Assembly: GCA_026989995.1 (NCBI GenBank)
Contig: JALSIO010000759.1
Coordinates: 1-9,710 of the forward strand
Reading direction: 5' to 3'
Length of the DNA stretch: 9,710 nt
DNA from: Myxococcales bacterium
Lineage (GTDB): Bacteria > Myxococcota_A > UBA9160 > JALSIO01
In this document: positions 5,686 to 9,710 of the stretch, piece by piece
Layout: each line of letters opens with the position of its first letter
How positions within the stretch are numbered: position 1 is the stretch's first letter
Translations under genes and position numbers: made by a program
Notes under the pieces: model-generated
Told to the model about the DNA's origin: nothing
The model's input: only the letters and a program-made list of their open reading frames with translations
Database searches by the model: none

Positions 5686-8600
5686 ATGCGACCTGCGACC
5701 CGGCTCCTCCCGCTCCTCCTGCTCCTCGCCCTCGGGGTCGGCGCCCGGTGCACCAATCCGAGCTTCCGGATCCTCGCACCCGCCGACGGCGACGTAGTGA
5801 CCCGCTTCGAGTTCGAGGTCCGGGTGGCGCTCGACCCGGCCCTCTACGACCCGGCGAGCCTCGAGCTGACGCTGAACGGCGAACCACTCGCCCTCGTCCG
5901 CACCGGCGACGAGTGGTGGGCGAAGGTAGGTCCCGGCCCGCCCCTCCGCGACCACAACCAGATCCGCGCCCGGGCACGTCGGCAGCGAAATCCCCACATC
6001 TCCGTGCTGCTCGACTGCACCTTCGACTACCTCCCGCCCAAGGCCCGGGCGCGCCGGATCACCGATCCGGGGGACCTCATCACCGGGCCGCTCGGCCACA
6101 GCCAGGTCGGGGACTACCTGCTCGAGAACGACGTCGCGCGCTACGCGATCCAGCGCCCGGGTGTCCGCGATCTCCACAGCATCGGCCAGTTCGGCGGGAA
6201 TCTCATCGATGCCGAGCTCGTGGGCCGGCCGGGTCGCGACCAGTTCTTCGAGCTGCAGCCGAGTGTGAACATCGAGACGGTGATCCACGCCACCGAGGTG
6301 GAGATCGTCAACGACGGCCAGGACGGGACGGCCGCGATCATCCGGACCTGCGGCCCCGATGACCTCCTCGACTACGTGAACCCCTCCTCCCAGGTGGAGA
6401 GGCTCGGCGTGATGCTCCCGCCCGGTGTCGACGACCGGGATTACGACGTCGAGGGCTGCACCGAATACCGCCTGGAGCCAGAGCGGCGGGAGCTCGAGAT
6501 CGAGACCACGGTCTTCAACAACACGGGTGAGGAGCTCGCCTTCTACGTGGGCGACTACGTGAACGGCATGGGCACCCTGGAGCAGTTCGCCGACCCGGGG
6601 ATCGGGGCCTTCGGCCTCGGCGAAACCCTGGTGACCCCCCGTACCGAGATGCTCTCCTTCGCCGGCTTCCGATCGGCGGAGGGCGTGGACTACGCGCTCG
6701 TGCCGATCTCGCTACCCGGCGAGGGCCCTTCGAGCAGCTTCACCACTTCGGGGGTGAGCTTCCTGCTGCACAGCCACTCGGTGGCCTTCACCCTCTTCCT
6801 GGGGCTCCCGCCGGTGTTCCGCGTCCCGCCCTTCGGGGAGGCGTCCTTCCTGCGCTACTTCGCGGTGGGCGACGGCAGCTTCGCCAACGGCCGGGAGCTG
6901 GTCGCCCGCCTCCGGGGCGAGGCCACCGGCGAGCTTCGCGGCTGCGTCACGGTGGGGGGGCGCCCGGCGGCCTCGGCCCGGGTGGTGGCCGGGCCGGTCC
7001 AGGCCGGACGCCTGGCCCGGGTGGCGGCGCACTTTCTCGCCGGTCCCGACGGCTGCTACCGGGGACGCATTCCGGAGGGCGACTACGGCGTGGCCGCCGC
7101 CCTCGAGGGCGCGCCCTACGAAGGAGGGGGCCCCGAGCCGATGCTCCACCCGGCCGCGGTGCGGGCGAACGCTCCGGCCGTGGTCGACATCGCGCTGCCG
7201 GACTCCGGCCGGGTCCGGGTGGCGGTGGAGGATCCCTCCGGCCGGCCCATCCCCGCGCGCGTGATGCTGGTGGGCTTCGACCCGAGCCCCGAGATCCGAT
7301 TCGACGAGCTCTTGCTGGTTCTCGAGGTCACCACCACCGCCTTCACCGACCAGAGCCGCGATCCCCTGCCCTACGGCGTGGCGCGGGTCGAGTACGCCGG
7401 CGCCGACGGCGTGGCGGAGTTCGACATGGAGCCCGGCGACTACGAGCTCGTGGTCTCGCGGGGAACGGAGTGGTCGGCCTTCCGGATGCCGCTTCGGGTC
7501 GAGCCCGGCGGCGTCCACGACGTGGAGGCGCGGATCGCACAGGTCCTCGACACCCCCGGCTTCGTCTCCTCCGACTTCCACGTGCACTTCCTGAACAGCC
7601 CGGATTCCCGGATCGCCTTCGCGGACCGCGCGATGCAGTTCGCCGGTGAGGGAGTGGACAACATCGTCGCCACGGAGCACGACGCGCACTCGGACCTCGC
7701 CCCCACGATCGAGGGGCTCGGCCTCGAGACCTTCGTGCACTCCACGATCGGCGAGGAGATCACCACCTTCGACACCGGCCATTTCAACGCCTATCCGCGC
7801 GGACTCGACCCGAGCCGGCCCTCCGGCGGCTCCACGGACTGGGCGGGAGCGGCACCGCCGGGAAGGGACTTTCCCGCCTACGGTCACTACAACCTGAGCC
7901 CGGCCGAGATCGAGGCCGCTGCCACCTCCGATCCCTTCAATCCGCCCGGCGACGTGGTGGTCCAGGTCAACCACATCGGGAGCCACTTCTCACCCCTCCG
8001 CATCGACACCTCCCTGGTACCGCCCGCCTCCATGCTCTCGCCGGAGGAGGCACTGGCGCACCGCCTCGACCCGTCGGTGGGCAACTTCTTCCACCCCTTC
8101 CCGGCCCTCGAGCTCTGGAACGGCATGGACCGTGGACACCAGTCGGAGTTTCTCGACGAGCGGATCGGAATCTGGATGAACCTGCTCAACCAGGGGATCC
8201 ATGCGACCGCCGTCGCCGACACCGATACCCATGGCTTCCTGAATCTGCGGGCAGCCGGTGCGCGCTCGTGGACGGCCTCCAGCACGGATGACCCGGCGGA
8301 GATCGACGAGGACGAGATCGCGCGTTCCGTCCGGGCCGGCCGGCTCGTCGGTGGTCAAGGGCTCTACGTCCAGACGCGGCTGCTCGCGACCGATGGGCCG
8401 GGGGTGGCGGATCTCGGCCTCGGCGGAAGCACGCTGATCACGGCGACCTCCGGAGAGGTGGACCTCGAAATCTCGGTGCAGGCACCGGCGTGGTCGGCCT
8501 ACGACACCATCGAGATCTACGCCAATGCGCCCACCCGGACGACGGGCACGAGCGGGGGGACGCCCGTCGCGTTCACGGCGGACCCCCTTCGCGTGCTGAC

Positions 8601-8943
8601 ACGCCACGACTCCCTCAACGAAGGAGACCACTTCACGGTGGTCGAGCTCCCGGTCGCGCCCGGGGTGCCGGGAGCCAGCCGCCGCGAGACCCGGCGGGTG
8701 GTGCGGCTCTCCGGCCTCACGCGGGACACCTGGGTGGTCGTGGTCGTCCGCGGTACCGACGGCGTCTCGCCGCCGCTGCATCCCGTGATGCCCTTCGATC
8801 TCGACCCCGGCACCAACACCACCCTCGCCGACCTCCTCGACGGAAACCTCGGCGAGGGCGGCGTCCTCGCCCTCGGCTTCACCAATCCGCTCTACGTGGA
8901 CGTGGACGGAAACGGTCGCTTCGATCCACCCTGGCTGCCGTGA
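5686..8943 (+). CDS. large exported CehA/McbA-type PHP-domain metallohydrolase
   Basis: A 1085-residue exported protein. Residues 1-21 are a signal peptide (two Arg, a Leu-rich core). Cys22 follows GAR, a poor lipobox because of Arg at -1, so lipidation is uncertain. An Ig-like beta domain (about 27-110) carries the FRILAPADGDVV start. Residues about 114-400 form the beta-rich N-terminal region common in this family (DYLLENDVARYAIQ, SIGQFGGNLIDAE). Two carboxypeptidase-regulatory-like modules lie at about 416-500 and 506-620. The PHP domain (about 625-850) shows its metal ligands: SDFHVH (His632, His634), ATEHDAHSD (Glu664, His665, His668), GEEITTFDTGHFNAYP (Glu690-691, His699), VNHIGSH (His763) and ADTDTHG (Asp847, His849). 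The last residues hold an EF-hand-like loop DVDGNGRFD (1072-1080). PHP proteins hydrolyse phosphoesters or, in CehA/McbA, a carbamate; the substrate here is unknown. It probably acts in the envelope. It is longer than I would expect for CehA itself, mainly through the N-terminal modules. Confidence 0.92.
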   Translation: MRPATRLLPLLLLLALGVGARCTNPSFRILAPADGDVVTRFEFEVRVALDPALYDPASLELTLNGEPLALVRTGDEWWAKVGPGPPLRDHNQIRARARRQRNPHISVLLDCTFDYLPPKARARRITDPGDLITGPLGHSQVGDYLLENDVARYAIQRPGVRDLHSIGQFGGNLIDAELVGRPGRDQFFELQPSVNIETVIHATEVEIVNDGQDGTAAIIRTCGPDDLLDYVNPSSQVERLGVMLPPGVDDRDYDVEGCTEYRLEPERRELEIETTVFNNTGEELAFYVGDYVNGMGTLEQFADPGIGAFGLGETLVTPRTEMLSFAGFRSAEGVDYALVPISLPGEGPSSSFTTSGVSFLLHSHSVAFTLFLGLPPVFRVPPFGEASFLRYFAVGDGSFANGRELVARLRGEATGELRGCVTVGGRPAASARVVAGPVQAGRLARVAAHFLAGPDGCYRGRIPEGDYGVAAALEGAPYEGGGPEPMLHPAAVRANAPAVVDIALPDSGRVRVAVEDPSGRPIPARVMLVGFDPSPEIRFDELLLVLEVTTTAFTDQSRDPLPYGVARVEYAGADGVAEFDMEPGDYELVVSRGTEWSAFRMPLRVEPGGVHDVEARIAQVLDTPGFVSSDFHVHFLNSPDSRIAFADRAMQFAGEGVDNIVATEHDAHSDLAPTIEGLGLETFVHSTIGEEITTFDTGHFNAYPRGLDPSRPSGGSTDWAGAAPPGRDFPAYGHYNLSPAEIEAAATSDPFNPPGDVVVQVNHIGSHFSPLRIDTSLVPPASMLSPEEALAHRLDPSVGNFFHPFPALELWNGMDRGHQSEFLDERIGIWMNLLNQGIHATAVADTDTHGFLNLRAAGARSWTASSTDDPAEIDEDEIARSVRAGRLVGGQGLYVQTRLLATDGPGVADLGLGGSTLITATSGEVDLEISVQAPAWSAYDTIEIYANAPTRTTGTSGGTPVAFTADPLRVLTRHDSLNEGDHFTVVELPVAPGVPGASRRETRRVVRLSGLTRDTWVVVVVRGTDGVSPPLHPVMPFDLDPGTNTTLADLLDGNLGEGGVLALGFTNPLYVDVDGNGRFDPPWLP

Positions 8944-9054
8944 GCCTTCCGAGGCAGCCCCGAAAGGCGGCCCCCCCGCCCGGCACCGCCCCGAGAGCCG
9001 GTCGGCGGCCGGCGCCACCCCGCCGGAGCACCGCACCCGGCCGGAGGGCGCGCG
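8944..9054. other. convergent intergenic region
   Basis: The 111 bases between the two convergent stop codons are GC-rich and hold only weak stems: GCCT/AGGC (8944-8955) directly after the PHP gene stop, and GCCGG/CCGGC (8997-9013) with a 7-base loop. Either could help end transcription, but neither has a T-tract and both are short enough to be chance. Confidence 0.25.
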
Positions 9055-9633
9055 CTACCGCCGCGGGGGCGGAATGTCGCGTGCGAGCAGGGTGCTCCGC
9101 CCCTCGGCGCGGGCGCGCTCCACTGCCTCGTCCACGATCGCCCGCAGGTGGTCGGAAAGGGGCATCAGCACCTTGTCCGAGGTCTGCAGCCCGGCACGGG
9201 CCCGCACGTAGTGCTTGAGGCGCGAGGCGACGACGAGAATCTCGATGGGGAGCGAGGGGTCGGCAGGCGCCCGTTGCGGTCGGGGCGGATGCGGCCCGGC
9301 GCGCCGCCCCGCGGCGGGGGCCCGGTCGCCGCTGGCGGCTGCGGACGGAGTGGAAGGGCTGCGGCTTCCCCGCGGCGGCGCCGGGGCGGGGGCGGAATCG
9401 CGCCGCGCCGCCTCGGGCGAGCCCGGCGCACGCTCCTCGATGGCCCACGACTCGCGGTGCCGCACGAGCGAGAGGTGCGCATCCCAGCAGGAGACCGAGC
9501 AGAATCGAAGCGCGGTTCGGGAGCGGTTGCAGGTCGAGACACTGCAGCGCCAGAAGCGATCCCCGTAGGCGATGGGCTTCTTGCAGCTGCTGCAGCGGCG
9601 CCAGAAGGTGTCGGCTGCTCCCGCGTCGGCCAC
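9055..9633 (-). CDS. bacterial zinc-finger protein with C-terminal histone-fold domain
   Basis: A 192-residue protein in three parts. Residues 10-60 are a Cys/His-rich module: Cys14-x2-Cys17, Cys30-x4-Cys35, Cys45-x3-Cys49, then His53 and His59, enough to bind two zinc ions in a treble-clef, MYND or ZZ-like arrangement. Residues about 66-127 are Pro/Ala/Arg/Ser-rich, basic and surely disordered. Residues about 129-187 read as a short histone fold: helix 1 IEILVVASRLKHYVRARAG, a loop, helix 2 SDHLRAIVDEAVERARAEG, then loop 2 with Arg179, Thr181 and Asp186. That is the R-x-T-x4-D spacing of archaeal histones (Arg52, Thr54, Asp59 in HMfB), where R-T contacts DNA and R-D clamps the fold. Helix 3 is almost absent, as in short bacterial histones. 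The likely role is DNA binding or chromosome organisation. The GTG start is supported by GGGGAGG five bases away. The module order and motifs are seen; the function is inferred. Confidence 0.85.
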   Translation of the reverse strand: MADAGAADTFWRRCSSCKKPIAYGDRFWRCSVSTCNRSRTALRFCSVSCWDAHLSLVRHRESWAIEERAPGSPEAARRDSAPAPAPPRGSRSPSTPSAAASGDRAPAAGRRAGPHPPRPQRAPADPSLPIEILVVASRLKHYVRARAGLQTSDKVLMPLSDHLRAIVDEAVERARAEGRSTLLARDIPPPRR

Positions 9634-9638
9634 ACGCG

Positions 9639-9645
9639 CCTCCCC
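9639..9645 (-). promoter_or_regulatory. ribosome binding site of the zinc-finger histone-fold gene
   Basis: Plus-strand CCTCCCC reads GGGGAGG on the coding strand, five bases before the GTG at 9633. It fixes the start although the frame stays open to the window edge. The remaining 65 bases up to the edge hold no recognisable promoter or gene. Confidence 0.7.
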
Positions 9646-9710
9646 GCGCTCCGGCGCCCCACCCGCGGGCCGCCCCGGCGGCGTCCGTCCGCTTCCGCGC
9701 GCCGGGAGCC

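Noticed and set aside
3491..5977. An 828-codon minus-strand frame opposite the GHMP kinase
   Set aside because: Arg/Gly/Pro-rich translation without domains, opposite a gene with clear kinase motifs. It is a product of missing stop codons at high GC.
4801..6288. A 495-codon minus-strand frame spanning the kinase end and the PHP gene start
   Set aside because: Antisense to two well-supported genes and across their intergenic hairpin; no recognisable motif.
6712..9036. Two long minus-strand frames (424 and 348 codons) opposite the PHP gene
   Set aside because: They are rich in His/Arg/Gly/Asp as expected for the complement of this gene, and contain no domain. The PHP metal motifs on the plus strand decide the matter.
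9215..9568. A plus-strand frame of 117 codons inside the histone-fold gene
   Set aside because: Antisense to the zinc-finger and linker codons; no motif and no ribosome binding site.
1..9710. tRNA, rRNA, CRISPR arrays, insertion sequences, phage or defence genes
   Set aside because: I looked for cloverleaf-like segments, regularly spaced repeats, transposase motifs and terminal inverted repeats and found none.

Overview
This is a very GC-rich, gene-dense bacterial window with GTG/ATG starts, AG-rich ribosome binding sites and little AT-rich intergenic DNA. The gene content (alkylsulfatase-type metallo-beta-lactamase hydrolase, MaoC hydratase, CehA/McbA-type PHP protein, small putative lipoproteins, a histone-fold protein) fits a soil or sediment bacterium of the former Deltaproteobacteria or a related high-GC lineage such as Myxococcota or Binatota. 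That placement is inference; there is no rRNA or marker gene here. In DNA this GC-rich stop codons are scarce, so many long open frames on the opposite strand or in other frames are shadows.

Left part (3-2782, plus strand): the 3' part of an alpha/beta-hydrolase entering from outside the window, then after 33 bases a zinc-dependent hydrolase with an alkylsulfatase dimerisation domain, then after 122 bases (holding two GC-rich hairpins) a MaoC-type enoyl-CoA hydratase. Together they could cleave esters or sulfate esters and feed released chains towards acyl-CoA metabolism. This is inference from order and family; no substrate is visible.

Middle part (2846-5479): a PEGA-like putative lipoprotein whose frame has no usable start codon; about 320 bases of broken coding-like sequence ending in a lipoprotein-like signal peptide interrupted by TGA; a minus-strand unrecognised secreted protein (3478-4206) whose end overlaps that remnant tail to tail; then, divergently, a GHMP-superfamily small-molecule kinase (4379-5479) with a galactokinase-like first motif. 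A strong 14-bp hairpin follows the kinase.

Right part (5686-9633): a 1085-residue exported multidomain protein with a PHP metallohydrolase domain and a C-terminal EF-hand-like loop, preceded by a plausible -10 element. Converging on it from the right is the most unusual gene of the window: a 192-residue protein with an N-terminal cysteine-rich zinc-binding module, a disordered basic linker and a C-terminal histone-fold-like domain that keeps the R-x-T-x4-D signature of histone loop 2. It looks like a bacterial zinc-finger histone.
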